Assembly: GCA_019096065.1 (NCBI GenBank)
Contig: JAGUCH010000004.1
Coordinates: 7,316,001-7,380,000, forward strand
Origin: Paracyclopina nana
Taxonomy: Eukaryota; Arthropoda; Copepoda; Cyclopoida; Cyclopettidae
Direction: 5' to 3'
DNA length: 64,000 nucleotides
Both the position numbers and the translations under genes were made by a program. Positions 18,960 to 31,947 of the stretch are shown in pieces. The notes under the pieces were generated by a model. That model searched no databases. It was not told the DNA's origin and saw only the letters and a program-made list of their open reading frames with translations. How positions within the stretch are numbered: the first letter of the stretch is position 1; every line of letters starts with the position of its first letter.

Positions 18960-21900
18960 TGTTCAGAATGTTCAGGTTGTTCAGGATGTTCAGAATGTTC
19001 AGGTTGCTCAGATTGCTCAGATTGCTCAGATTGCTCAGCTTGTTCAGCTTGTTCAGGTTGTTCAGGTTGTTCAGGTAGTTCAGATTGTTCAGGTTGTTCA
19101 GGTTGTTCAGGTTGCTCAGATTTCTCAGGTTGTTCAGGTTGTGCAGGTTGCTCAGATTATTCAGCTTGTTCAGGTTGTTTTGATTGTTCAGGTTGTTCAG
19201 GTTGTTCAGGTTGTTCAGGTTGTTCAGGTTGTTCAGGATGTTCAGGATGCTCAGGTTGTTCAGGTTGTTCAGGTTGTTCAGGTTGTTCAGGTTGTTCAGG
19301 ATGTTCAAATTGTTCAGGTTGCACTGATTTTCAGATTGTTCAGGTTGTTTTGATTGTTCAGGTTGTACAGGTTGTTCAGGTTGTTCAGGATGTTCAGGTT
19401 GTTCAGGTTGTTCAGGATGTTCAGGATGTTCAGGTTGCTCAGATTGCTCAGCTTGTTCAGGTTGTTCAGATTGTTCAGGTTGTTCAGATTGTTCAGCTTG
19501 TTCAGGATGTTCAGCTTGTTCAGGATGTTCAGCTTGTTCAGGATGTTCAGGTTGTTCAGGTTGCTCAGATTGCTCAGATTATTCAGCTTGTTCAGGTTGT
19601 TCAGATTGTTCAGGTTGTTCAGGTTGTTCAGGATGTTCAGGATGTTCAGGTTGCTCAGATTGCTCAGCTTGTTCAGCTTGTTCAGGATGTTCAGCTTGTT
19701 CAGGTTGTTCAGGATGTTCAGGTTGTTCAGGTTGCTAAGATTGCTCAGATTATTCAGCTTGTTCAGATTGTTCAGCTTGTTCAGGTTGTTCAGGTTGTGC
19801 CGATTGTTCAGGTTGTTCAGCTTGTTCAGCTTGTTCAGCTTGTTCAGGCTGTTCAGGTTGTTCAGGTTGTTCAGGTTGTTCAGATTGTTCAGGTTGCTCA
19901 GATTGCTCAGATTGTTCAGGTTGTTCAGGTTGTTCAGATTGATCAGGATGTTCAGGTTGTTCAGGTTGTTCAGGTTGTTCAGATTGTTCAGGTTGTTCAG
20001 ATTGTTCAGGTAGCTCAGATTTCACAGGTTGTTCAGGTTGTTCAGGATGTTCAGGATGTTCAGGTTGCTCAGATTGCTCAGCTTGTTCAGCTTGTTCAGC
20101 TTGTTCAGGTTGTTCAGCTTGTTCAGCTTGTTCAGGATGTTCAGCTTGTTCAGGATGTTCAGCTTGTTCAGGTTGTTCAGGTTGTTCAGATTGTTCAGGT
20201 TGTTCAGGTTGTTCAGATTGTTCAGGTTGCTCAGATTTCACAGGTTGTTCAGGTTGTTCAGGTTGTTCAGGTTGTTCAGGATGTTCAGGATGTTCAGGTT
20301 GCTCAGATTGCTCAGCTTGTTCAGATTGTTCAGGTTGTTCAGGATGTTCAGCTTGTTCAGGTTGTTCAGCTTGTTCAGCTTGTTCAGGTTGTTCAGGTTG
20401 TTCAGGTTGTTCAGGTTGTTCAGATTGTTCAGGTTGCTCAGATTGCTCAGATTGTTCAGGTTGTTCAGGTTGTTCAGATTTTTCAGGTTGTTCAGGTTGT
20501 TCAGGATGTTCAGGATGTTCAGGTTGCTCAGATTGCTCAGCTTGTTCAGCTTGTTCAGGTTGTTCAGGTTGTTCAGGTTGTTCAGATTGTTCAGGTTGTT
20601 CAGGTTGTTCAGGTTGCTCAGATTTCTCAGGTTGTTCAGGTTGTGCAGGTTGCTCAGATTATTCAGCTTATTCAGGTTGTTCAGATTGTTCAGGTTGTTC
20701 AGGTTGTTCAGGTTGTTCAGGTTGTTCAGGTTGTTCAGGTTGTTCAGGTTGTTCAGGATGTTCAGGTTGTTCAGGTTGTTCAGGATGTTCAGGATGTTCA
20801 GGTTGCTCAGATTGCTCAGCTTGTTCAGGTTGTTCAGATTGTTCAGGTTGTTCAGATTGTTCAGCTTGTTCAGGATGTTCAGCTTGTTCAGGATGTTCAG
20901 CTTGTTCAGGATGTTCAGGTTGTTCAGGTTGCTCAGATTGCTCAGATTATTCAGCTTGTTCAGGTTGTTCAGATTGTTCAGGTTGTTCAGGTTGTTCAGG
21001 ATGTTCAGGATGTTCAGGTTGCTCAGATTGCTCAGCTTGTTCAGCTTGTTCAGGATGTTCAGCTTGTTCAGGTTGTTCAGGATGTTCAGGTTGTTCAGGT
21101 TGCTCAGATTGCTCAGATTATTCAGCTTGTTCAGGTTGTTCAGATTGTTCAGGTTGTTCAGGATGTTCAGCTTGTTCAGGTTGTTCAGCTTGTTCAGCTT
21201 GTTCAGGTTGTTCAGGTTGTTCAGGTTGTTCAGGTTGTTCAGATTGTTCAGGTTGCTCAGATTGCTCAGATTGTTCAGGTTGTTCAGGTTGTTCAGATTG
21301 ATCAGGATGTTCAGGTTGTTCAGGTTGTTCAGGTTGTTCAGATTGTTCAGGTTGTTCAGGTTGTTCAGATTGTTCAGGTAGCTCAGATTTCACAGGTTGT
21401 TCAGGTTGTTCAGGTTGTTCAGGTTGTTCAGGATGTTCAGGATGTTCAGGTTGCTCAGATTGCTCAGCTTGTTCAGCTTGTTCAGCTTGTTCAGGTTGTT
21501 CAGCTTGTTCAGCTTGTTCAGGATGTTCAGCTTGTTCAGGATGTTCAGCTTGTTCAGGTTGTTCAGGTTGTTCAGATTGTTCAGGTTGTTCAGGTTGTTC
21601 AGATTGTTCAGGTTGCTCAGATTTCACAGGTTGTTCAGGTTGTTCAGGTTGTTCAGGTTGTTCAGGTTGTTCAGGATGTTCAGGATGTTCAGGTTGCTCA
21701 GATTGCTCAGCTTGTTCAGATTGTTCAGGTTGTTCAGGATGTTCAGCTTGTTCAGGTTGTTCAGCTTGTTCAGCTTGTTCAGGTTGTTCAGGTTGTTCAG
21801 GTTGTTCAGGTTGTTCAGATTGTTCAGGTTGCTCAGATTGCTCAGATTGTTCAGGTTGTTCAGGTTGTTCAGATTGATCAGGATGTTCAGCTTGTTCAGG

Positions 21901-22368
21901 TTGTTCAGGTTGTTCAGATTGTTCAGGTTGTTCAGGTTGTTCAGGTTGTTCAGGTTGCTCAGATTTCACAGGTTGTTCAGGTTGTTCAGGTTGTTCAGGA
22001 TGTTCAGGATGTTCAGGTTGCTCAGATTGCTCAGCTTGTTCAGTTTGTTCAGGTTGTTCAGCTTGTTCAGCTTGTTCAGGATGTTCAGCTTGTTCAGGAT
22101 GTTCAGCTTGTTCAGGTTGTTCAGCTTGTTCAGGATGTTCAGGTTGTTCAGGTTGCTCAGATTGCTCGGCTTTCACAGGTTGTTCTGGTTGTTCAGGTTG
22201 GTCAGGATGTTCAGGATGTTCAGGTTGCTCAGATTGCTCAGCTTGTTCAGGTTGTTCAGGTTGTTCAGCTTGTTCAGGATGTTCAGCTTGTTCAGGATGT
22301 TCAGCTTGTTCAGGTTGTTCAGCTTGTTCAGGATGTTCAGGTTGTTCAGGTTGCTCAGATTGCTCAGC
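18960..22368 (+). repeat. Nonamer satellite array B (TTGTTCAGG orientation) with higher-order repeats
   Basis: About 379 units of 9 bp form this array, with consensus TTGTTCAGG and variants ATGTTCAGG, TTGTTCAGC, TTGTTCAGA and TTGCTCAGA. Rare variant units recur at fixed distances: CAGATTATTCAGC at 19575 and 20943, and TAGCTCAGATTT at 20011 and 21379. Both pairs are 1,368 bp apart, that is 152 units, so two higher-order copies follow each other. Open frames of up to 1,061 codons with (x)VQ triplets cross it. They change frame where units are broken (near 19330), so I do not treat them as coding. Confidence 0.95.
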
Positions 22369-22379
22369 CTACCTTTTTT

Positions 22380-22885
22380 GAATGTCTCACCTTGAATCAT
22401 CTTGAATCCCATCATGAATGTTTGCCAAGCCGTAACTTTATTGACTTTTTGTCTCACCTTACTTTGTGTCCCACCAATGAGTTCACCATTACTTTTTGTC
22501 CAATCGTGAATTTTTGTCCCATCATGAACTTATGAACTTTGCATGGTTTCTCCTGGACTAGTTGTCCAACCTTCCTTTGTGTCTCATACAAAATTATGAC
22601 GCACCATGATTTCACCTTGCTTTTTTGTCCCACATACACAAAATACATAAAATATTTGAGACAAAAAATTTGGTGCAACAAAGTCACTGAAAATTCATGG
22701 TGGGACCAAATTAAAGGTGGTACAAATAGTAATGGTGGGGCTCATTGTCATTGTGGGACACAAAACATGGGAAGACACATAAGTTGGTAGAACAAAGTGA
22801 CAGAAAAATCATGATGGGACAAAATGTAGAGGTGAGACAAAAAAATGTGGTTTGATGATTGCAAAACCTTGTGGGACACTGAATA
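22380..22885. repeat. Degenerate GTCCCACC repeat flank
   Basis: This stretch holds many loose copies of TTTTTGTCCCACC and TGTGTCCCA to about 22640, then the same motif in reverse complement (GTGGGACAAA) to 22885. It is the same family as 14750-15080. A further reversed piece lies at 23494-23600. Confidence 0.7.
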
Positions 22886-22888
22886 AGG

Positions 22889-23493
22889 CACATTGACTTG
22901 GCAAAGGACCTAACCCAAACTACTTACAACACCCCAGAATTATATATTTTCTGAAAGCTTATGTCCAAAGGGTTCATTTGGTGATAAAATAAAAATCTTG
23001 GCCTATCGCTTCCAATAACATAATTTTTTAAAAAACGTTTTGCGCAAAAATGGCTCATTTTTTTGGGATAGTTAGCTTCAATGACCCCCACTAAATTTTA
23101 AAAATGAAACTTAAGTTACTCAATAATAAAATCGCTAGGATGAATAGAAACGGAGATATAGCGATGCTAAAAGTGGATTACTGCCAACTTGATTAATTTT
23201 GCATATTAAGTTTGGCAGCAAATATCTCAATTTGAGTGCATTTTAAAGACTTGATTATGAAATAAAAAAAAGTTAGACCTCCTTTTTTCAGAAGGGGTCA
23301 TTGCTATAAATTATCTCAAAAAATATCAAACTGTAGGTGCTAGATGTTTTTGATAAATTTATGTTATGGGAAGCCATAGGCCAGGATTTATAAATTACTA
23401 CCAAATGAACCTTAAATAGATAAGCTTTCAGAAAACGTATATTTTTTGGGTGTTGGAAAGAGTTTGGGTTAGGACCTCCTTCAAGTCAATGTG
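22889..23493. mobile_element. Long-TIR non-autonomous element
   Basis: The 605-bp segment starts CACATTGACTTG and ends CAAGTCAATGTG. About 125 bp at each end are imperfect inverted copies, sharing CCTAACCCAAACT, TTTTCTGAAAGCTTAT and GGTTCATTTGG. It has no coding capacity. It lies inside the GTCCCACC repeat. A third copy of the right end, without a partner, ends at about 24057. I could not define a convincing target duplication. Confidence 0.65.
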
Positions 23494-24164
23494 AAGGTGA
23501 GACAAAGTAATTGAAAAATGATGGGACAAATATTCAATATGGGAGGAACATGATGGTGGGACAAAGGCACTCATAAGACCATTAGAGGGACAAACTTTTT
23601 CGCTAGATGGCGCTTTTAGGGCAAGTATATTTGGAAAAACTGTCGCGCGCGAAACTTGTCACGTGATCACGATCGACAATTTGATTGGCTGATCAGCGGA
23701 GCCAGGCTAGAAAAAATCGGTTTCAGCAATGAAAAGCTTGGAGATTTGCGTGAGTTGCATCTGGTTTTATGGCTTGAAAGTGTGCCATTTTATCCGTAGA
23801 TTATGTCATATTAATAAAGTTTTTCGAATTAGTGCACCAAAAGCCAAAAAATATCCCATTAGTGGTCGCCTATGTAGTGTAGCCATGTCAAATGTACTGG
23901 GCAAAGTTGCCGGGCTAGATGGCGCTGCGAATCTAGCGACTTTACGCCTTTGGCTTATTATGACCAAATGAACTCTAAGAACATAAGCTTTCAGAAAATG
24001 TATATTTTTCGGGTGCTGTAAAGAGTTTGGGTTAGGACCTTCTTCAAGTCAATGTGCTATGGTCATAATGTGAGTCCCTTGGTGAGTCCAAAGTGAGTAG
24101 CAAGGCCCGCTCCTGTGAAGTGTCAGCTGACGCCTTTACATGCATTGTCAGCTGTTGCTGTCAT
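23494..24164. other. Non-coding repeat-derived spacer
   Basis: I see no gene here. GCTAGATGGCGCT occurs twice (near 23612 and 23919). The last 120 bp repeat the right terminus of the 22889-23493 element. An 80-codon ORF at 23729 has no recognisable feature. Confidence 0.5.
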
Positions 24165-24172
24165 CGATCAAG

Positions 24173-24662
24173 TAGTGATGGAACGAGCCGGAAATTTTCA
24201 GCTTGATCAAGCTTCAAGCTTTTAGAAATGTGTTCGAGCGATCCCAAGCTTTTGAAAATTATTATCAAGCTTTTTCAAGCTCGAAATTTCACATTTCAAG
24301 CTTTTTTCAAGCTTTTCACTTTTGTAGTATTTTGACATAAAAAATTGCGATTAGTCACCAGATTTGACAAAATTACCCAAAAAGCGCAAATAAAGACAGT
24401 AATAGCTATAACTTTGATTAAGTACTTCACTCCCTCGAGTATGTGCTAATTTTAAAATTTGCCCTTTTTTGTTTTGATAAAAAATGGATAAAGTTTTGAA
24501 ATTTTTTGGTGTCAAGCTTTTTCAAGCTTTGTATTTTTGGGTTCAAGCTTTTTCAAGCTTTTCAAAATTTGGTTCGAGCGATCCCAAGCTTTTTGCTTAT
24601 GTAGCTCAAGCTGGGTTTTAGCTTCAAGCTTTCAAGCCAAGCTGAAACTCGTTCCATCACTA
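24173..24662 (+). mobile_element. hAT-type MITE, copy 1
   Basis: This 490-bp element has terminal inverted repeats TAGTGATGGAACGAG and CTCGTTCCATCACTA. A perfect 8-bp target duplication, CGATCAAG, lies at 24165-24172 and 24663-24670. The interior is made of TTCAAGCTTTTTCAAGC-like runs and holds GAGCGATCCCAAGCTTT twice in direct orientation. The 8-bp duplication and TAGTGATGG ends are typical of the hAT superfamily. It ends 66 bp upstream of the LRRC57 start codon. Confidence 0.9.
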
Positions 24663-24728
24663 CGATCAAGTTTTGACGGAAAAACAGAAGAGTGGAAAAG
24701 GGCCAATTTTCTGGAATAATCATACAAA

Positions 24729-25859
24729 ATGGGCAACAAGCAAGGTTCCCTGTCTCAACATATGGAAACTGCGAGCAAGACTGGAGCTCTCGCTTTTCCA
24801 GCTAAAGTAAGCTCATTTTATGACATTTCGGTTTTGACATGAACCTTTAAAAGTTGCAATCTACAGCGTGAGTCATCGAATTTTGTGCGTCTGGTGGGCA
24901 GCAAACAAGGCTCACTTTCTCAGCATTTGGAAACTGCAGGCAAAACTGGAGTCATTGCTTTTTCTGGAAAAGTAAGCTCGATTCCTGACGAAATTGATTT
25001 TCGCCATCTTTTTTGCATGCGTCATTAATTATTCCATTTATTTTATTGATCAATACTTGTCCTGTTCAAGCTTAATGTGATTTTTCATGAGGAACCAAAA
25101 TTGTTGACTCACATTGGAAAAGCAAGGGGCTGTCAAAAATACTTTAAATATTATTTTTTCAGAAATTGGAGGAATTTCCTGAAGCTTTGCAAAAGGTGTG
25201 CCAGAATTTGCGCAGCTTGGACCTGTCAAACAACAAGATCACTGCCATTCCCAAGTGGATTTCGAATTTCAAGTCTTTGAAAACATTGAATTTAAGCGGG
25301 AATCGCTTAACCAGTTTGCCAGAAGAGATTGGACAATTGGCCAAATTGGAGACACTCATTGTCAGCTCTAATTTGTTGTCCGGTCTGCCCAAATCATTGA
25401 GCCAACTGAAGCATCTCAAAGATTTTGATGCAAGCTGCAACCAAATCAAGGAGTTTCCCGTTGGCTTGTCCTCCTTGATTCATTTGAACTTAGTCAACCT
25501 TTCTTCAAATAAAATCAGCACAATCCCCCCTGGAGTCGAGGGCCTTCAACTGACAGAGCTGTCATTAAACCAGGTAAAATGGCCAACAACCTTTCTGTTG
25601 AATTATTAATTGCTTTTTGTTCCAGAACCAGATCTCCTCCATTTCTCCGGCATTGGCACAATGTTCAAGGCTGAAAACATTGAGGCTGGAAGAGAACTGC
25701 TTGAACCTGGATGCCATTCCAAAGGAGCTGCTGACTGATAGTCCCGTCTCGACTTTATGCCTCAATGGCAATTTGTTCAGCGAAAAGCAGTTCGCTGACT
25801 GCGATGGCTATGACAAGTACCTGGAGCGGTACACTGCTATAAGACGGAAATTGGATTGA
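24729..25859 (+). CDS. LRRC57: Leucine-rich repeat-containing protein 57
   Basis: Exons are 24729-24806, optional 24867-24971, 25163-25573 and 25626-25859, all joined in phase 0. Without the optional exon the protein has 240 residues, the usual length of LRRC57. It starts MGNK, a likely N-myristoylation signal. It then shows at least six leucine-rich repeats (LRSLDLSNNKI, LKTLNLSGNRL, LETLIVSSNLL and so on) and ends in the family's conserved tail LRLEENCLNL ... GYDKYLERYTA. The optional exon is a tandem copy of exon 1 (SKQGSLSQHLETAGKTG) that lacks an ATG but keeps frame and splice sites. Members are small membrane-associated LRR proteins of poorly known role. A hAT MITE sits just upstream. 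Confidence 0.92.
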
Positions 25860-26044
25860 TTTTACTCTCTGTGCATTATATTACAGAAATGGAGCAATTT
25901 TTTAAGAATAATAAATCATGTCGAGTAACAGCTTTCGTCTAAATGTATTTTCTCACGAGAAGCAACTGATGATAAAATGCAGATTAATTATTGTGTATAA
26001 CAGAATCAAGATCAGAGTGTGGGAATTGACGGTGGCAACTCTCT

Positions 26045-27314
26045 TTACAGGATGGGAATGTAGTTGTCAATTTTGGCACGATGCTTTTGTGCAACACACT
26101 CAGCAATCCACACGACATTTCTGCACTCTTGCTCCTTCAGCTTCAAATAGGCATAAAACACGCCGAAATGGAACTGCTGCATAAACGCATTGACATTCAA
26201 CTTGACCTGGAATCAAAACCGTTATAACCAGGTATCAAATAAAGATGAATTCTGTATTTACTTCGTATTCAAAGAATTTGTCCTCAAGAGTCTTTTCTCC
26301 AGGATTTGTGCCAGCCCCTTCGAAACATTGCTTGTAATCCTAAAAAACAGCATGATTATCTACCCATCGAAATTATAAAAGAAATGATGAAATTACTGAA
26401 TAGTACTCCGCCACACTCCTGACTTGGTCGTAGTCATCAGCTCGTGCCAAAGCCTTGAGGCCATCGGGGTAAAGCTTTCCACAAGTGGGGTACAGCTTTT
26501 CCCTGTCGTCTTTGGTGAGCTCAGTGCCAAAAGAGTTGATGGTGATGATGAAGGCCCTTCGGTCAGCCTCAAAGGCCAGGATTTCGCACATCACCTCCTC
26601 GGTCTCGCCTCCAATGTTTTTGCAGAAATTGAAGAAGGACTCCAAGTATGACTTGTACAGAGTGTTCCTAATGATTTCAATGTTCATTTCGTCCAAGTCT
26701 TGCTCGTTGATGCACTCCTCGAAAAAGGGGGCTACGATGAACGCCTTAGTATATAATAAAAACAATGCTGACGTAATTCTCTCTTTTACCTAGGGGAGTG
26801 TCGACAAGCACAGCATTGTACAATTCCGCTGGCGTTGAGGCCACATGGATGGCCTCCATTTGCTCAAAGCTACCAAGAGGATGGCACTTGGGAACAAGCT
26901 CAGAGATGGGCCGTTGATGCAGCGTGCCAGTAATGAGCAAGATGATGTTGTCAATCATGTACCCATACGTGATGTAATCCAAAAACGTGGCCAACGGGCC
27001 CGAGGCCTGGTTGCGCATATGTTGGAACTCGGTGACCAACTTTTCCTTGAGATGGTCATCAATGGAGCTCACTTGCAGCGGGCTGGGCACGTTGGACATG
27101 AAATTGCCATAGTCCGTGCTCTGCAGGTGCAATTTCAAGTCTGAAACGCACAAGTTGATTTCGATTCGTCATTAACTCTGTTCGCGATATTACCTTCGAG
27201 CGTTTCGCATTGCACCAAGTTCAAGTAGTCGGTTTGCCTCAAAACGCCGTTCTTGAAGCCCCGACAGAGGCCTTCCAGGTAGCCGTTATCAATATTGAAC
27301 ATATGACCCTTCAT
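26045..27314 (-). CDS. ATP6V0D1: V-type proton ATPase subunit d (V0 sector)
   Basis: Five exons on the minus strand (27194-27314, 26790-27140, 26397-26731, 26262-26339, 26045-26206) join in phase to 348 residues; animal subunit d is about 350. Strong family blocks are [10 protein letters not shown] and [13 protein letters not shown] at the start. [19 protein letters not shown] and [17 protein letters not shown] follow in the middle. [19 protein letters not shown] and [12 protein letters not shown] come last, close to the C-terminus. Subunit d couples the central stalk of V1 to the V0 rotor at vacuole, endosome and lysosome membranes. The N-terminus is MKGHMF rather than the longer common leader. 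It is divergent with the ALDH gene across 434 bp. Confidence 0.96.
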
Positions 27315-27748
27315 GATGAAAGTATCTCGGAAATTCTACAAGATGTCAAAAGTTTCGCGTACAGCTGTCATGTGATCGGAGAGAAATGAGAAAATCGCAC
27401 CATTTTTTTACCCCAATCCAACATGAAACCATGGATAATTTTTCCTTTTGTCAGTATTTTACAATGAACTAAGCGATAAAAACTGAAAAGTTACTGTGAA
27501 TTCATAGTATGAAAAAATAAATTTCTAGTTAATTTACATTAGAACGCCCTAAAAGTATTTTTTTCTGGAAGCAAATCGCCTTTGTTTTGATTGCTCAACT
27601 CTGTTTTCTCGTCCCCTACAATTTGACGGAATATTTATTCAGCTCTCGCAACCTTCTATATAAATTACTAAGTGACCGCGGTTTATCGCTATAAAAGCAG
27701 CTGTCACATCTCGCCAATTTCTACACAAATAACCTGTTTGCACAAAAC
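27315..27748. promoter_or_regulatory. Divergent promoter region with a TATA box toward the ALDH gene
   Basis: This 434-bp AT-rich gap separates the divergent V-ATPase d and ALDH start regions. TATAAAAG at 27690-27697 is well placed for a plus-strand start near 27720. I see no TATA box for the minus-strand gene. Confidence 0.55.
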
Positions 27749-27788
27749 ATGAACAACGAGTCTCATAGCGGTGTTGTCAACGATCACC

Positions 27789-29542
<1,754 letters not shown>

Positions 29543-29784
29543 GTTGAATAGAATCGAGTCCCATCATTCCGGTTAGACTGGTTTGACAGTAATCGTAAAG
29601 CGCCCTTTTGCCAGCATTAATATATTGTAGGCTAGCCAGTTTTTCAATTGAGAAGGAGAGACTTTTCATGACGTATGCGCGCGGAATCCTCGCTCGAGAA
29701 GGCCAAACCTGTTTCCAATATTAGCGCATAGAGAATGCTAGTATATAGTAGCATAATAAATGAAACCCAATTCCAATGCATTTG

Positions 29785-30538
29785 AATAATGCGCCGTTCA
29801 TCTACCTTTAAAAATAAGAAAGGATGCTGCTTTTAGAGACTCTTAAAAGTGTAATGTAACCCACTCTCAATAGTGCGCCGTTCATCTACTTTTAAAAATA
29901 TGAATCATGAGAAAAGGATTCTGTTTATAGTGGCTCTTTAAAAAAGTGTACTGTAACCCACTCACAATAGTGCGCCGTTCATCTACTTCAAAATATCATT
30001 GGATGAGGAACTTTCCATGTGCTGGCACAAAAATAAATATCAAAATTTGCTTTCGATGCAAATGAGCAAAAAAAAGTAAGCAAAAATATAAACGGTCCTG
30101 CAAAAATGGTTTTGAGTGGCACATTTGTTGCGCCTCAAAGCCATAAGTGAGCACATGGAAAGGACAGCATAATCGTAGCGTAAACCCAATACTAAATAAT
30201 GCGCCGTTCATCTACAGCCAACAATTCTTGTGTGAACGAAAGGAGGCTTTTTTATAGATTAGCTTAATCTCAATTTGTAAACCGAAGAATAAAGCTAATT
30301 TAGTCTTACTTTACTTATACCAACATTAAAACAAGGTATTGCCAACGTATTTTTATAAAAAAATACTTCAGTTTCTATTTTTTTAAAGTCTGAACAATTT
30401 GGCCACTTTTCGTAACTAAAAGTAATTCAAGTTATGAATACGGAAAATGGGAAGAAATCCTTTACGCGATCGTTTGCCAAAGTGTCTCAACGAGGGAGTT
30501 TTTTCAGTGGCAATGATGTAGATGAACGGCCCATTATT
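29785..30538. repeat. Repeat cluster with AATAATGCGCCGTTCATCTAC motif
   Basis: The motif GCGCCGTTCATCTAC lies in four direct copies (starting at about 29785, 29869, 29966 and 30195) and once inverted at 30518-30538. Copies 1-3 share flanking sequence (TGTAACCCACTC) and form a tandem of about 84-97 bp. The direct and inverted end copies could be termini of a foldback element. It begins about 240 bp after the ALDH stop. Confidence 0.6.
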
Positions 30539-31947
30539 AAAAGGTGGCGGTGAATCATTCAAATGAGAAAATCCGGTTGTCAGGTACAAGACTGGTCCAA
30601 CCAGTCTTTTTGGCGCTTGATTGAACATATGTGCTAAAAAATACGACTCGCCAGCGCAATAATAACATTCGATCAAGCATTGTTGTCATGCTGCAACATC
30701 ACTCATTTCCAGCATGTTTTGTCAAAACTGCTCAAAAATCGGGCCAACTGCATCAACACCAAGGCTTACAATATTCAATCCGTAGAACGAACGCTTCAAG
30801 TTGGCTAATAAAAAAGCACGAAAAATAGGCAAAATTGATGCTTGATTAAAAAAGTGCCAATTTTCGATCTTAATTCAACAGCCCCCCAAAAAAATGAAAA
30901 AAGTCGGCTTTTTGATGTACATCAAAACAAATGGAGAAAACTGACGGAAGCGATACGGCTAAAAAGAGATTAATGGCGAGGAAACGTGTTACGTAACATG
31001 GCTCATATCAAAGCACACTGGTCGGACGCATAATGGCTTACGGTTGGCAAGGTGATAATAAGCAAAAAGAGGGTCTTTGTCCGAATGAGCGCAAAGTAAC
31101 GCTATGTTAGCTAGGTGGAAACAGGCAACAAGTTATGTACGCGTGGCTCACGGTTTTCCTTTTACATGCGCGAGCGGAGCGTTCCCAGGTGAAACGACAT
31201 ACACGATGACTTTTCGTGTCTTTCAGTGCACGGCCAACAACCTTTGCGGCAAATGCTTCGCTACCTGCTAAATTAAGCGCACAACACTCATCCGAGCTCA
31301 TCCGAGCTTTCGAGGCCTTTTTGGCCGCACTTTCCCGCAAAAGAGTGTTGCGAACAAAGAGCTCCCTTCAGATTATACGGCGCGCTGCAATATGGAGCGA
31401 GAACCGGTTCCACCGTAGCGGACCTATTCGAGTTCGGCACTTTAGTTCACCGTCAACGCTCGAGCAAAAGCAACGGAAAGCCAAAATTACACCGTTTACA
31501 GGTACAGTTTGCATTTTTCAAAGCCAAATGTCGACCCGAATTAAATTTGGGAAAATTTCGCGCGAGCCTTGGCCAATGGCAAAAACGCTTCTTCTCCTCG
31601 CTTAATTACTAATTAGCAGCGCATGTTGCATCATTCCGACCACCGTGCGGTCATTCTTAAAATGGGTCGCGCGAAATGATGCGCATTTTTGATTTTGGGT
31701 GCGCCCAGTGTGTAACGTACAAAGGAGCAATACTTCCTTTTTGAAATCTGCATGAATCATGCATGCATGTCGCACGTAGGGCCAAAATCAGGTTTTTGAG
31801 CCAGCAGCAGCTTGACAAGGGCCACGTGTATTTTTTAAGCACACTGGTCCGCGCTAAAAAGAAAAGTCTCCTTGAGAAAAGCGTGCGCGCGCATTGCGCA
31901 TTCTTAGTCTTGGGCAATGCAACCTCTCAAGGCTACCACTGTTTTCC
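30539..31947. other. Intergenic region upstream of the ankyrin gene
   Basis: I see no gene here. A few open frames of up to 129 codons lack domain features. The segment presumably includes the promoter and leader of the gene that follows, but no clear TATA box was found. A palindromic TTACGTAA (bZIP-like) lies near 30990. Confidence 0.4.

Noticed and set aside
15130..22368. CRISPR-like array
   Set aside because: The units are contiguous 9-mers without unique spacers, in an intron-bearing eukaryotic genome.
19350..22535. 1,061-codon ORF of (x)VQ repeats on the plus strand
   Set aside because: A 9-bp repeat without stops keeps several frames open at once on both strands. The frame shifts where units are broken, and there is no start context, splice or composition signal.
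24537..24719. Short ORFs reading FFKLFKIWFERSQAFCL in all MITE copies
   Set aside because: They follow the CAAGCTT-rich MITE sequence in each copy and are too short to be a transposase.
31545..31565. GGGAAAATTTC as a kB site upstream of the ankyrin gene
   Set aside because: It fits the kB consensus only loosely, and one such match in AT-rich DNA is expected by chance.
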